From: Priapulus caudatus
Taxonomy: Eukaryota; Priapulida; Priapulimorpha; Priapulimorphida; Priapulidae
Assembly: GCF_000485595.1 (NCBI RefSeq)
Contig: NW_014577405.1
Span: 15,578-79,577 of the forward strand
Length of the DNA: 64,000 bases
Reading direction: 5' to 3'
Under the pieces are notes generated by a model. It was not told the origin of the DNA and did no database searches. It saw only the letters and a list, made by a program, of their open reading frames with translations. Below are positions 10,161-22,900 of the stretch, in pieces (the stretch's first letter is position 1; the number at the start of each line of letters is the position of its first letter). The position numbers were made by a program, and so were the translations under genes.

Positions 10161-12720
10161 AAGGGGCACTGCATGCAGTTTGCGATAAAATGTAAATGTC
10201 ATGTGACACGGGCACGTTCAGCTATTGACTGTTCAATATTTATCGTAGACGATTTTCCTGAGTTCACGCGCACACCACAAAATCTTGTCGGATTGTAAAC
10301 ACAAAATCGCTTCAAAATGATCGGTTCAAAATCAAACATGTTTGATTTGGAACGATCACCCGATAAAAATAATCGTAAGTAAAATCGTCTACAAATGAAC
10401 GCGCACACCTAACCGATATCGGCTGATTTTTATCGGGCCGATCAAATCGCGTTAAAAATCGGCTGGTGTGCGACCCTTTTTAGTCTAGTGCGTGCGGCTA
10501 GCGTGGCGATACACTTGGATTACACTCATTATGAGGTTAGTATGCACAACCAAGTTATAACGGATTGGATAGACACCAAACCTAGCCACAGCACGTGCAC
10601 GCTCTCACAGTCACACGGGCATGAACGTCCGTCCACACACGCATAGATAGTACCAAGAGTCCATAATCTACATTAACGACTCTTGATAGTATTTAATTTC
10701 GACCCTAACACATATATCTAACATTTTTAATACGAATTGTTATAATCAACATCACATAAAGCATGTATACGCAGCGTTATACATCATATAACAAATGATA
10801 AGATTTAGGATGACTACATTGCAGAAGAAACAGAACGTTCACAGATAATCGGTCATCAACTCTCAAAAGTTTTTCTTTTTTTATAATAAAAACACCTGTC
10901 ACAACAAAATGGGCCAGTATGTAGGTTAAGAGGGAACAATTCTCCGGCTTCTGCACGTTTGCTACTAGTACTCTTTACGATTACAGAGGGCTGGTTCAGC
11001 TTTTACTCGAATTGTTTTGCGATAGATGAAAACAAACCCTTGTAGTGTGTCTATAGACTTTTAATGTGCAGCAAAATGGAACACTCCATTTGTACCATGT
11101 AGTTTAGGCAACGCACGCAATTATTAGGCTGAATTTAGGAGAACAACTCAGACCTGGAAGTGCTAACACACACGCTTATAATTTGACTGCGAGAATCACA
11201 AAAAGCCTGTTATTTGGACAATAACGTTATTGATGCAACAAAAATATACCACCAAATACTACATATTTGGTTGTGAAATATATTTGGTGCAAATGATATG
11301 ACTTTAGTATTTTTGTCTTTATTTTGCAAAAGTTACTGTTTACAATAAATTTATAATAGCTTGGATAACGTGAGAAGGCACTGTTTTGCTTCCACTTCAT
11401 TGATCTACAAATAGATGCTTTTATTAGAGAAAAAAGAGCATTTTTTTTACTTTAATAATAATACAAAAGCTGACCTCCACCCAATCTTCACATGTATATA
11501 TGACAAGACAGTTATGAAGTATATGATGACACACGTGTTAAATGTACACACTGTGACCTACGTTGCGTGTCTCTATACCTAAACACAATTGGATTATTAT
11601 TCATACTTGACAAGGTTTGAAACTACCGGTTGACTAGGTTGTACTATTTCTACTGTACGGTTTTGGCAGTGAGGTGGTAATAAAGCACCTCCATTATTAT
11701 TACCCAGAATAATTTATATCTACCCCGAAGGAGTGAACGGAGTGAACTGATATGCAGGGAATATAGTCAGACTCAAGACAGAAGGGTGTCCAGTCCAAAT
11801 AAGAGCCAAATCAGGTCATCGCCTGTAGCATCTGGGCTGTGAGTGTGAGCAATCTGTATGTGTTCAGATGGTGTCACCTCTCGCAGGCCGTGCACACTAC
11901 TGAATTATTTTGTGAAGCGCATAATACTATCTTTCCTGGCAAAACCAGCACATATAGTGCTCATAAAGACAGGCTGATTAGGGACAGCCTACTATCCCTT
12001 ATAATGTTATTAGCCAAGCCGCTAGTATCAGCAGTGCTATATGCTGACAACAGTTTCTTGCTGTACCTGTATATTCTCAAGAACTTGCATGCAGCTACGT
12101 CGGCGACTGGTAACACATATGTTATAATTGTTGAGCCCCTAGTATTTTACTGCTGTTGATTTCTGACACTACACGAGAATTTATTCATTTTGGGAGCTAC
12201 ACGGGAGTTGCACACATCACAGACTCGTATGGGAACATATGGTAATTACTTTGAGGTAACATATCTTAAGTTGCCGTCGTGTTAGATGTACAATAAGGTA
12301 AGGTGTACCAAGAAACGGTCTTGCTAATCACTTTGTATTACACGACCGTACTGTCTTACTGATTGTCTGACAATCAGTCGCACAGCCTCGTCGGGCTAAT
12401 TAATACATGCATGAATTAGGTACTGATTGAGGTACATGCATATATATGTAGTCATTTCAGAACATTACACAATCCTATATTTTATAAGATTATAATATGA
12501 AATACTACATGATGGAAAGTGAGTACAGTCAGTACACGTGACGTACCGGTAAGTGGATTTACAAATAAATATTGTAGGCCTATTGAATGATCATTGTTGT
12601 AATTATGAAGCTGTGTCTTGGTAGGCCTACGTTTACGCTTTCGTCGTTCCTTTTACACGCGGTATATCACTAGTATAGCTCCCTAGCTTAGAGTAGCTAC
12701 TAATAATAGTAGATTAGTAC
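10161..12720. other. Intergenic, mostly unique AT-rich sequence
   Basis: At 10160-10480 there are GGGGCAC and GTGTGCGACCC ends with internal GGGCACGTT and TTTATCG motifs, in the style of the Harbinger-like elements elsewhere in the window, but no target duplication is clear. A 106-codon + strand frame at 11839-12159 resembles nothing I know. No gene is supported. Confidence 0.4.
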
Positions 12721-13009
12721 TTTAGTAGTGCTGAGAGGGTCTATGTCCCCCAGGGTACTGCCGGAACGTACCCTGGTACTATCTAATATGCCGAACCGTA
12801 CCTCGTCTACTCCACTAACGAGTCTAGGGAGTTGCCTACGCCTACTCCCTAACCCGAACCCTAACCCTAATCCTAACCCTAACCCTAACCCTAATCCTAA
12901 CCCTAACCATATCAAATAGTGGCCAGGGTACGTTCCGGTATACCGGACCGTACCCAGGGTACGTCCCGGCAGTACCCTGGGGGACATAGACCCTATGAGC
13001 TTTAGTAGT
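12721..13009. mobile_element. TIR element with telomere-like core, copy 1
   Basis: The element spans 12730-13000 (271 bp) between TTTAGTAGT copies (12721-12729 and 13001-13009). Its ends, GCTGAGAGGGTCTATGTCCC and the complement GGGACATAGACCCTATGAGC, are inverted. Long subterminal inverted repeats rich in GGGTACG/CGTACCC surround a (CCCTAA)n array at about 12849-12908. There is no coding capacity. Further copies lie at 44351, 55411, about 55993, 56505 and 63072. Confidence 0.85.
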
Positions 13010-13010
13010 A

Positions 13011-13086
13011 GTATTAGCAGGAGTAAGATAATATAGATATATAGCTAGATATATAGATAGCTATATTATCTTACTCCTGGTATTAG
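13011..13086. mobile_element. Micro-palindromic element A with 7-bp TSD
   Basis: A 62-bp palindrome (13018-13079) starts CAGGAGTAAGATAATATAG and ends with its complement. It is flanked by GTATTAG (13011-13017 and 13080-13086). Its terminal 15 bases are the same as those of the element at 15946. Confidence 0.75.
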
Positions 13087-14365
13087 TAATAGTAAAACAA
13101 CACAGAGAAACGGTACAGTATCACTGTATGTATATTGAATTGTAGTTGATGGAAAAGTACACTCTACAATACAACTTGTGAAGAAGAGCCATTGAACTGG
13201 AGCAGAGCAGACCACCGCCTACCGTCTAACCGCTCCTGACCTCACAAGCGGTCTATTGGCACGTTTTACATTTATCTAGACTGTCTTAGTGAATACAGAA
13301 TAGTGTCTAGACATGCATGGTAAACAAATTTAGCAATATATTCCGCTACGGAATAACAGTATTATAAATGAGTTTGCAGTCTACCTAGAAGCTCCGTACA
13401 TACCAAGTCTGTAGCTGACTTATTCTCTGCTAGCCATCCATTCATTCATACACTGACTGACACACTCTCAGAGCAGAAGTACATGTATGTTCTGTCGTTG
13501 ATCTTGTGCAGGTCACTGTGACTGTGAGTGTGTACAGCGACGCCTCCACACTCCGAAGGGTAGTCATCCATATCCAAATCAAAGGAAACGGCTGGCCGAG
13601 ATAGCTTAGAACGAACTCTGATTTGACAATAAACCAGAAGTACACATTTTTGCAACTACACAGCAAGAGAAATGATCTATTCACCCTACCTCATGTTGAT
13701 AAGAAATAGAATGATAACGCAGATAGAATGATAACGCATGATAACCTCTTCTAGATTGCAAATAATGCAAAATTGCCAATGCTAAATTTAGTCGGTGGTG
13801 CCATCTATGGCGCGAAATGTACACTTATGTCATCGTAAAATCAAATCATAACCTCATAAAGAATAATAATTATTCCAAATCCAGGGACGGTACCGAAGAA
13901 GGAGAGAGTGTAAAGCTTGATCAAAAAATAGACATTTACAAACACATGCGTTTTATATATCTGTGATCAAATTGATAGATCCTTCTAGGAAGGTCAGCGA
14001 CTTCGTCACCCTCCACCCTCTACTGCTTTTTGTCTGTTTTGGGTTGGCAGATATGTCTTGTGCGTTAAAATCAACAGACAAAATAACGAAGAAAATGGAA
14101 AAATAATTCGGGATAAATAGAGCCGGCGGCGTCTAAAAAATGTATCAACTGAGAGAACGGATTAAAATCAATGCTGTTTTTAAAAATCCTGTTACTTTTG
14201 CATATTCCGCAAATATTTTTTTAAATTCGGTATGCGGCTATGAATTCCGCTTTTGGACATGTTAATTTGCATTCAATAATTAAAATAAAGTGAATAAACA
14301 CATTTGTATTTACTAGCAATGTCTTAATGATTAAGTACGGTCCATTGGCTAACAATGTCATGTAA
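13087..14365. other. Intergenic, no feature recognised
   Basis: AT-rich unique sequence. Short frames at 13442-13684 on the - strand have no recognisable domain. Confidence 0.5.
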
Positions 14366-14450
14366 ATGCTGTACAACATTTTGGGTTTGGATATTACTAC
14401 GTTAAACTGGATTTCTAACTTTTTGAAGGATAGATCACAAATTGTCGGTG
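14366..14450 (+). pseudogene. Non-LTR retrotransposon RT fragment, left part
   Basis: The frame reads LDITTLNWISNFLKDRSQIV, the block just upstream of the catalytic palm in jockey/CR1-type LINE reverse transcriptases. It is cut by a TTAA-flanked insertion at 14455 and resumes at 15388. Confidence 0.75.
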
Positions 14451-15391
14451 TTAAAGCTGGGGGCCCACGAGCGTATTTTTTCGCCCGATCGCGACGATTA
14501 ATATCGCCAGCGAATTTATATAGGCCCGATCATGAAGGGGCACACGTAGCGAATTTGAGAGCGTACGCGTACGCCATTCGACGGAATCACATGATGCATC
14601 ACATGATATCAACAACACGTCCGATTTGTTTAAAAAAATCGATCGCTTTACAAAATACGCCGGACACGGGCACACGAGCGAATTTGCAAGTAAATAATCG
14701 CCGGCGTAAATAATCGGCCGAAAATATCTAACATTTTTGATACGGGCGATTCGTACGGGCGTACGAAATCGGCGTCGACGTGAACGGGCACACGGGCGAA
14801 TTTTTCGAGCGATTTTAAAATTCGCCGCGATCGGGCGATAAAATACGCTCGTGTGCCCCTACCAGGGGCGTAGCCAGTATGTAGCACTGTAGGCCCGGGC
14901 CTACACTTTTTTTGGCCAAGTTATCTTTTTTTTTTAAACACCCATAATTCAAATCCATAAGCTTGCTGGACGAGTTTAAGTCTAGGCGGGAAAAACTATT
15001 GAAATGAACGTAGCAAGAATATGGCTAAATTAGGTGACCTATTCTTCTGTCATCTAGGCTGTCATTTCTATCGCGTGCCGTTTCATTCAACACTCTACCC
15101 GCCGAAAAAGACTAGGATCCATTCTTGTCAGTTTTTTAACATTTTAACTCGTTCGTAACACTATTTTAACTCGTTTGTGTTTTTTGGGTTTAAAAGTGAT
15201 ATTGAATTAGGTGTCTCAAGTTAGCAAGAGGTCAGGGAACCAGAATGAACACTCGGGAAGGGCCGTTTCCGGCCATCTGGGGGTTTGTAAAAAATGTTCT
15301 TGTACGCTCCGCGCCAACCGATGGTGGCGCTCCGCTCAGATAGTCGTGCCTACAACTTTGAAAATCCTGGCTACGCCCCTGCCTACCTTAA
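14451..15391. mobile_element. Inverted-repeat element inserted in the LINE, itself hit by a hAT-like element
   Basis: The outer element (14455-15387) lies between TTAA copies (14451-14454, 15388-15391). Its ends are AGCTGGGGGCCCACGAGCG and, split by the second insertion, the complement of AGGTAGGGGCACACGAGCG. The inside repeats GGGCACACGNGCGAATTT-type motifs. The style resembles PIF/Harbinger MITEs, whose 3-bp target would be TAA within the TTAA. Confidence 0.6.
14858..15386. mobile_element. hAT-like element nested in the previous one
   Basis: Ends CAGGGGCGTAGCCAG (14863) and CCTGGCTACGCCCCTG (to 15381) are inverted repeats of a type common in hAT elements. CCTAC flanks both sides (14858-14862, 15382-15386). 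A degenerate 8-bp duplication is also possible. It has no transposase. Confidence 0.6.
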
Positions 15392-15600
15392 CGGCAGCAT
15401 GCAATATGTGGATGCTGACACATTGGGTATATACCCAAGGTTCTGTGCTTGGTACATTGTTGTTCTTACTCTTTATACTAGTAAATGATTTGTTGGCCGA
15501 AACGGACTTTTCTACATATATTCGTCTCTGTGCTGACGACGCAAGTCTGTATCGCACCTTCACCATAATCCTCTTCGTGTCCGCCTTCTCCATGCTATAC
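15388..15600 (+). pseudogene. Non-LTR retrotransposon RT fragment, right part
   Basis: Continues the LINE at 14366-14450. The readable stretches are NGSMQYVDADTLG, then after a frameshift QGSVLGTLLFLL, then LCADDASLY. QGSVLGxLLF and the catalytic A-D-D box are diagnostic of LINE reverse transcriptase. The frame is broken by at least one shift near 15430, so it is inactive. Confidence 0.8.
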
Positions 15601-15938
15601 TTAATTATAACTTTTTATAAAATTTAGCAAGGTCAGGTGAGATTGTCATTCCCTCTTGTTTGATGAAGCCTTGTTCGTTGCATTCGATCATCTGAGCGTG
15701 ATTATTTCTTTCGTCATGTGCCATCTTCTAAGGACCCCTTTCCGTTTAGCTTCTTTAATTGTTTCTGTCATTCCGTATTTGAATCTCTCCCTTCCTCTTT
15801 AGTAAATTGCAAATTTGAGGCTTTTTCTACTGCGATCTGCAGTGTTGTCTGTAGGTTTACTCATCTTGTCTCTTTCCGTCTTCGAAATAGTCTATTGGAC
15901 TTTAAAAAATATTATTTACGAGGTTACGAGGTTACATA

Positions 15939-15999
15939 ATAATATCAGGAGTAAGATAATATATTATCTTATAATATATTATCTTACTCCTGATAATAT
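15939..15999. mobile_element. Micro-palindromic element B with 7-bp TSD
   Basis: A 47-bp palindrome (15946-15992) starts CAGGAGTAAGATAATATATT and is flanked by ATAATAT (15939-15945 and 15993-15999). Same terminal sequence as element A at 13018. Confidence 0.7.
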
Positions 16000-16193
16000 G
16001 TCAACGAACGTGTATATTGAATATCAACGATATCAACGTGCCACAAATGCTTAGGTATGAAAACATTATTGTTTGCCAGAGCGATTTGCTTATGGCCACT
16101 TCAGTCAGTGTAAACTGTAATGATCATCTAGTCTATTTGTGAATCATATATATTGGGGTCCACAATTTGGCCGTGGCGGCTAAGAATATTATT

Positions 16194-16566
16194 CTGCAAG
16201 TGGCGCACGCCAGCCAGCACACGGTGCGAATTCGGCGCGCGCCAACGGCGCTTAGTCAGAAAATGGAAAAATCAAACACGATAGATCGCGCGCGCCAACG
16301 GCGCACGCCAGCCCGCACACGGTGCGAATTCGGCGCGCGCCATCGACGTTGAGCTAAACGCGCGCGCCATTTGCGCACGTAAACTAGAGTCCCTTTATAT
16401 AGCGTCCCCTTCTATAAACTCTGTCCACTAATAGTTAATAGCCTAAGGTTAATATGCTAATAGCCTATGGTAAATAGAATCCCCTTTATGGACTCTAACG
16501 TAAACCAGCCCGCACACGGTGCGAATTTGGCGCAGCGCGCGCCGAATTCGCACCGTGTGCGCTGAG
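16194..16566. repeat. GC-rich dispersed repeats upstream of Attractin
   Basis: A module CACACGGTGCGAATTCGGCG followed by CGCGCC occurs in direct orientation at about 16218, 16315 and 16510, and inverted at about 16540-16565. The last two form a hairpin. The CpG density contrasts with the AT-rich surroundings, and the block ends about 130 bp before the start codon. Confidence 0.7.
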
Positions 16567-16607
16567 TGTGCGGGGGCCATAGCGGGGGCATTACATTATG
16601 TTATCAG

Positions 16608-16627
16608 TTCCCGCCGAAAGATGGCGG
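16608..16627 (+). promoter_or_regulatory. E2F-like and YY1-like motifs upstream of Attractin exon 1
   Basis: TTCCCGCC (16608-16615) followed by AAAGATGGCGG (16617-16627) matches E2F and YY1 consensus motifs. YY1 sites of the form AAGATGGCGG usually lie just downstream of transcription starts in TATA-less animal promoters. Position 70-90 bp before the ATG fits a 5' UTR. This is motif inference only. Confidence 0.4.
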
Positions 16628-16695
16628 TAACGGTACGGGAGATAGAGCGGCACCTCTCGGATGAGAATGCAAATTTCTTTTAATACGATCGCACG

Positions 16696-16961
16696 ATGCA
16701 CTTCGGAATCGAAAACATCATGGAGATGAGTTTCACGCGTAAATCACACAGAAGCAAAGTTTATGGCAATAGAAGTTTAATAGTTATATATATTGTCACA
16801 TTCGTGGTATTATTAAATACGGGAAGCTTTGTAAATGCTCAAAACTGTGATCCGGCTTCATGTGTGCACGGAACATGTTCTGCCGACGGTGTTACGTGCG
16901 TTTGCGATCAGTTTTGGACAGGTGCAAATTGCAATGATGAGCAATGCCACACACGAATCAG
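16696..16961 (+). CDS. ATRN: Attractin exon 1: signal peptide and EGF
   Basis: The first ATG is followed by a basic stretch and a hydrophobic core LIVIYIVTFVVLL (residues 28-40). Cleavage is likely after VNA (residue 48), leaving QNCDPASCVHG. The six cysteines of one EGF module follow (to residue 88). A second in-frame ATG at 16720 is possible. The exon ends AG|GTAGGT in phase 2. A transposon begins 13 bp inside intron 1. Confidence 0.85.
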
Positions 16962-19900
16962 GTAGGTTAATATCGCAGATGGGGTCGTTGTCGTATCAGG
17001 TACTGCAGATATGTACCCGAGGTAGTTGTAGGTTGTTTAGTATTATGTTTATATTTTTATATGAGGTATGTTTAGGGTTAGGGTTAGGGTTAGGCTGGGT
17101 TAGGGCTAGGCCGCTAGCGGCTAGGGTTATGGTTAGTGTACACTTCTATAGTACAAGTCTGGTACACTTTGTGTATGGCCATATGGGCCCAAGGATATAG
17201 AACATGGGTCCCAATAAAACCAATGTGCCTAATCCTAACCCTAATTCTAACCCTAACTCTAACCCTAACAATAACCCTAACCATAACCCTAACCTATTAT
17301 ATTGATATAATATTATATTTATATTGATGTAAATGACATTGGTTTTATTGGGACCCATGTTCTCTATCCTTGAACCGATATGTGTGCCTCGGGTACATGC
17401 ATATCTGTAGTACCTGATACGACAACGACCCCTCCATCGTTAATATCATCATCATGATAGAAATGCAGTTCGTGCGTACCACGACTTTAGGGTATTTAAC
17501 TTTGTTACAAATTATGACATAAATGTTCACATATATAAGTATAATCCCAGGCTTTCATTTTTAAGGGGCGCGATCGCGCTCGCGCTCCATCGCGCACCCG
17601 AAATTGTTCCATTGTGCGCGCATCATCGCGCCTCATAAAAGTGGTTGAAATCGCGCACCAAAAGTATGTCTATTATGTTGAAATAGCGCTCCATAGAGTT
17701 CTCAATGTAGGGGGGTACAAAAAGGTTAGCAACACACAACAATTTGTGGTGTGTAAGTAACTGAACGTATGGCAGAGGTACAGGTCTGGTTACTACCCTC
17801 TGGTTTATATATATATATAAATACAACTAAACAACAGCATCCAAATACAGGTACCTATACGGTAGCCACAAGTTACCTGCTCGTTTTCTACTATACGTGG
17901 CGAGAAGTGGTTTTCTGCCGACGTGAAACAGTCGTAGGGCTGGAGGGGCTACATACGTGGCTACTACGTACAAGTAATTTGGCTAGTTTGTTGATGGATT
18001 GTGATGATATGTTGTGCTGAAATATGCAGGTACATGGATTAGAATCTCTAAGGATGGAAATCAGAATAAATAAAACAAGTTTATTTTTACATCCGATCAA
18101 CTCTTTTATTAATCTGTGTGCTAGTGTTGGGTTGTTGGATGAAAAGAATGTAATCCTGACGAAGCCATTGAATGAATGAAGGTGAAGATGAATGATAATC
18201 AGTAGATTGACATGACATCCCAATTTTCGTTTTGGATTTCACTCTAGACTGAGGATTGGTCATGATTCCATCATCACACCCCAAGAGGCATGATGGAGAG
18301 CCCTCAAAATCACACCTTTAAAAGGGATGATGGAGAGCCCTCAAGGAGCTCTCCATCATCCCTTTTAAAGGTGTGATTTTTAGTGGAGCTCTCCATCATG
18401 CCTCTTAAGGGTGTGATTTTTTAGTGGAGCTCTCCATCATGCCTCTTAAGGGTGTGATTATGGAGCGTGAAAAGACCCCCTATGGTGTCCTAGGGGAGTC
18501 ATTAGTAGTCCTCCTGTACTTTTCAAATCTGAAAGCCTGTAATCCTAACTAAGTTTGACACTGACAGGCTCACTATACTAAAACTGGTCTAGACTAAAGA
18601 GCAAACGGGGTGTAAACTAGTCTAGAGTGTAGTGACTAGGCTAAGTAAGCGGCATGCAGCTAGTAAGCCTAATGAGTAATGACTAATGTTTGTGTGTGTT
18701 AGTGAATAGTGTTGCAGACAGTGGCGGCACCAGGATTGTAAAAGTGGGGGTGGGGCAAGCTGAGGGCAAGGAAAAATGTTGGGGGGCCAAGGGGTTGGAG
18801 GAGTTGGGGGGGGGGTAGCACGAGTTCCAGGGGCCGTCCAGAAGCTCTGAGCTTTTAGCATTTTTGAGGTGAAAAATCAAGCTACTGTATGCCTTAAACA
18901 GAGAAATAAACACGCTTGTAGAGCACTTCTGATCCATATAGCCAAACTTCTAATTTTACTGTAGTGTGCTAGTGTTGTAAATAAAGGCTATCCACAGAAA
19001 TTGCTGTTTCGTGGAAAAATAAAGGGGAAAATCATAGTGGCGGAAATGGAATAAGCCGGGAAGCGGAAATTTTCCGCCAAAATCGGAAGAGTTAATTGGG
19101 AGGTCTGCCACTCAATAAGAATTCAAATTACATAGACTAGAGTTAAAACCCAAAGATTGAAAGGCAATATTTTGGGCCTATGGAGTAAAATTAATATTGT
19201 CATTGCTCCTGTGAACTGTGTTCTTAAAACCTTTGTACATACAGGTGCTGACTGGGGGGCAACTGGGCAGTAAAGACTTTGACTGATGGGACAAATGCTT
19301 TGGCGCCCATGCCCCCCTGGTGCTGCCACTATGTGGGGGTTGAGGTGGGGTGTAGGGCTGTTTAATAGAAACACATTTAAAATTGCATTTATACACTGTG
19401 CAACATAAAATCACAACAATTAAGGTGTTGTGATTACTTTTGAACAACGAACTTATATATGTGTGTTATATATTTGGGCCTAATCCTAGTTTAGCACCCC
19501 AGCTTAATCTACTGTTTAGCACAAATGAATTACATTTGCAACTAGACAGAGGGCACTCACGGAGAGTGCATACCTCCGCGAGCATGTAACATGTATGTGC
19601 TCGCTGGTGGCGGCTGCTGACTGACTCGCCTGCTGCTGACTCGCCGCTCACTGGTGGCTGCTGCTGACACGCCACACGCTGACTCGACACGCTATCGATC
19701 GAGGTGCCAAACTAGGAATGAACATGTGCATGGCACAACTAATCAGAGTGGTATTGTTAACAGTGTGCAGGAAATTGATGCCAGAGTTGGGCAGGCTGGA
19801 ATATATATATAGCGTGAATTAGGCAGCCCCTGTCACGGATGCTTAGCCCGCCACTAGGAAGAAATCCATAACTCGCCAGTGAAAGATCTGTGGAAAAATA

Positions 19901-22900
19901 TTTAGTCTCTGTAGCACTGTTATTATCACACTAACCTATAAAACAATCAGCAATTTGATGGTCCAGATGATTTATCTGTGCACACGATATATACAATATA
20001 TGAATAGTTAAATATATGCCAATTATTTACAAATAAAAATCCTAAAGAGACCATTTTAAACTTTTAAATTTGGAAACGAATTTGATCGTCTTTGTTTAGA
20101 TAGCCTAGCTTCATCCCTCTAATCATGTCTTTGCCCCCTCCCTTCATTAGGGAACTAGGTTCATGTGTCAGGTAATCCCTGGTGCCACATCTGAAGGTGG
20201 AATATTGCTACTAATATTACCAATAAACATAGATGTTTGAGCTATGAGAAACGTGGTTTTTATTTTATTTATTTATTTATTAAAACAATTCTGACATAAT
20301 TCACGATCTGCATTATAGTCTGTTCAACAGCTACAATGTGATGCCACACACTACAACATTTTTGGACAAGCAGGAGTCAGTGAAACAGTGTTATCTTTAT
20401 TTTTGAAAAAATTGTGAGGGCTGGTAAGTTATGGTGAGAGCTGGTAAAAAAAATTAATTTATAAGAATTTCTTAAACAGGATTTCATACCCTGTTAGGAT
20501 GCCCATGATCAGTGCCTTGACCACACTAAATCACAGCTTTCAGCTATTCTTTCATCCCTACACAAGCCTTGCAAATAATGTTGGAGTGTAGCCATATTAT
20601 TTATCCAATCAATATATACCACACTTCCTTCTCATATGTAGTAGTGAAAAAAAACATGTTTTGCATCTATTGCTTAATTAGTCTCTTTCAAAGCCAGTCA
20701 TTCAAGATCACATTGCAGTATGGTACCAGGATCCTTTATTGTTTGTGATCAATGCATTTTTTTCATTATCGTCATTTCACTGCTCATTGGTAACGGGTAC
20801 AGACTGGTAACACAAATATTTGCTATGTAGCCTGCCTTAGTTCAAAGTCCATCTGCAAGGCTGCGCAGCTTGTTGCAGACATGTTGATATTATCAATGTG
20901 TGCACTGTGTACCCTGTAGAGCCTTTCGAAACTATATGAATTGATTGGGGGTATATATGACATGCACCATACTCCTACGTCGGAGGTTGCAGGGTTTTCA
21001 TTATCTTTTATAGTAACAGGCCGAAATGCTTTTGCAACAGGCCGTGGGGGAGTGCGGGCGGGGGGTTTGGGGGTACCCCCACCCCCACAATTTTTTTTAA
21101 AAACCTAGATGCTCTGAGATGCAATCTGGTGTATTCTGAGCTGCAGTAAACTTTAACAAACACATTTGGATTACAGTGTGGTCCTTTTTTCCAATTTGGT
21201 TTCTCCTGGTACATTCAGAGTTCACCAAAAGTTTCCAAATTATGACGATTTAGTAATTATAAGAGTTAGACAATTAAGTACGTAAATAGCGTTATTCAAA
21301 AACAAAACAATGATTCTTGTGCACATAACATGCATACAAATATACTCAACTGATTTATTAGTAGTAGCTCATAAAACACTTTCACTTTGGAGAATAATTA
21401 GAGCAAACTAAATGCAAATAAAATTATTATTATTGTTTTATTTTTTTAAATATTATACTTGAGCCAATTGTAACCGGCTGAAACAGCAGAGTAGACGGTC
21501 AATTCGGCCGGTGGCCGGTTCCTAATACCCCTGTCACACCGGGGTGGCGTCCTTACTGCGCTGCTACGGCGACGGAAAATGGGCCCAGAGCGCGCCAAGG
21601 TCGCCATAAGCGTGGTATAAGCGTGGTGGAAACGCCAGACATCGTGGTGTGGTCGCCATGGTCGCCAATGATCGCCGAGTCACGGCGTTTGTTTTGAGCA
21701 TGTTCAAAACAAACGCCAAGGTTCGGCGATCTGACCTGGAACGCGGTGAGAACGCGGTGGGGTCACGAAGGTCGTGAGACAAGCGTCGTAACATCTCCAT
21801 AAACATAGTACACGCGCAGTACACGCGTGGCAAAGACGCTGCGAAAATGGTGACATTTTCAACGGCGAATTCACGGATCTGTCTCATCCGATCTGCCGAT
21901 CTGTTTCATGCCGATCTGTCTCGGCCACGGCCACGGCCTCGGCCTCTGATAGCTTGTTTCTTCGGCATCGTGTTTCTACTCAGCAAACGCACAACTATAC
22001 AGTTAAAATTTCCGAAAATCTGACCAGCTTATATATAGTCGCCGTGAGAACGTGGTAGAAACGCCGTAATGTCGCCGTGCAGTCGCGATACACGTAGAAG
22101 ACGCGTGGTAAGAACCCCATGAGCGTGGTGAGAGCGCCGCGGGAACGCCGGTGATCGCCGTTGCCAAGCCCATAGATCTCAATAGAAACGCCATAAGCGC
22201 GGAGAGGTCGTGGCGGGCGCGCCGTGAGAACGCGGTATGATCGCACAGGTCGCGGTAAGAGCGCGGTTTTTTTCAAGTTTGTAATTTGTTGGGACTTTTT
22301 CTCGCGTTGTGTTTGCGTTTGCCGGCGACCTTGTACATTTTCTGGTCGCCGTACGGTCGCGGATGGTCGCCGTCCGGTGTGACGGGGGTATAATGAGAAC
22401 ACTGAGGTTGTGGCCCTTCCACACACAAGTCTAGTAGCTTTAAGTTTGTCGTCAATGTTTCTGTAACAAGCTGCTTTTTCCGGTCTAGGGGTGTTAACCC
22501 TATCCCAACCCGTATCCGGACGACTACCCCCTGGACAACTACCCCCGGACAACTACCATCTGGAGAATTACCCCCCTAGGACAACTCCCACTCGGACAAC
22601 TGCCACCCGGACAACTAGTCAACTACCCCCCTAGGGTTAGGGTTAGGGGGGTAATTGTCCTATCGGGGTAGTTGTCCGGGTGGCAGTTGTCCGGGTAGTA
22701 GTTGTCCTAGGGGGGTAATTGTCCGTGTGGTAGTTGTCCGGGGGGTAGTTGTCCAGGGGGTAGCAGTCCTAGAATCATCCCAACCACTTAACCTCGAGGA
22801 GAGGTGGTCCAAATTTGTCTGGCCTCTACCTTTTGACCTGTCCAGCTTGGGTGACCCTGCCAGGAGCTTATGCTCCCGCTGGCATAGTTCTCCGGGTTAT

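Noticed and set aside
11839-12159. 106-codon ORF
   Set aside because: No recognisable domain, composition bias or splice context; cannot be told from chance.
12700-12987. Gly-Leu repeat ORF, and an interstitial telomere
   Set aside because: The TTAGGG run is the core of a transposable element with a 9-bp target duplication, not a chromosome-end relic or a gene.
21564-22552. Arg-rich ORFs of up to 185 codons
   Set aside because: Composition effect inside the GC-rich Harbinger-like foldback; no domain seen.
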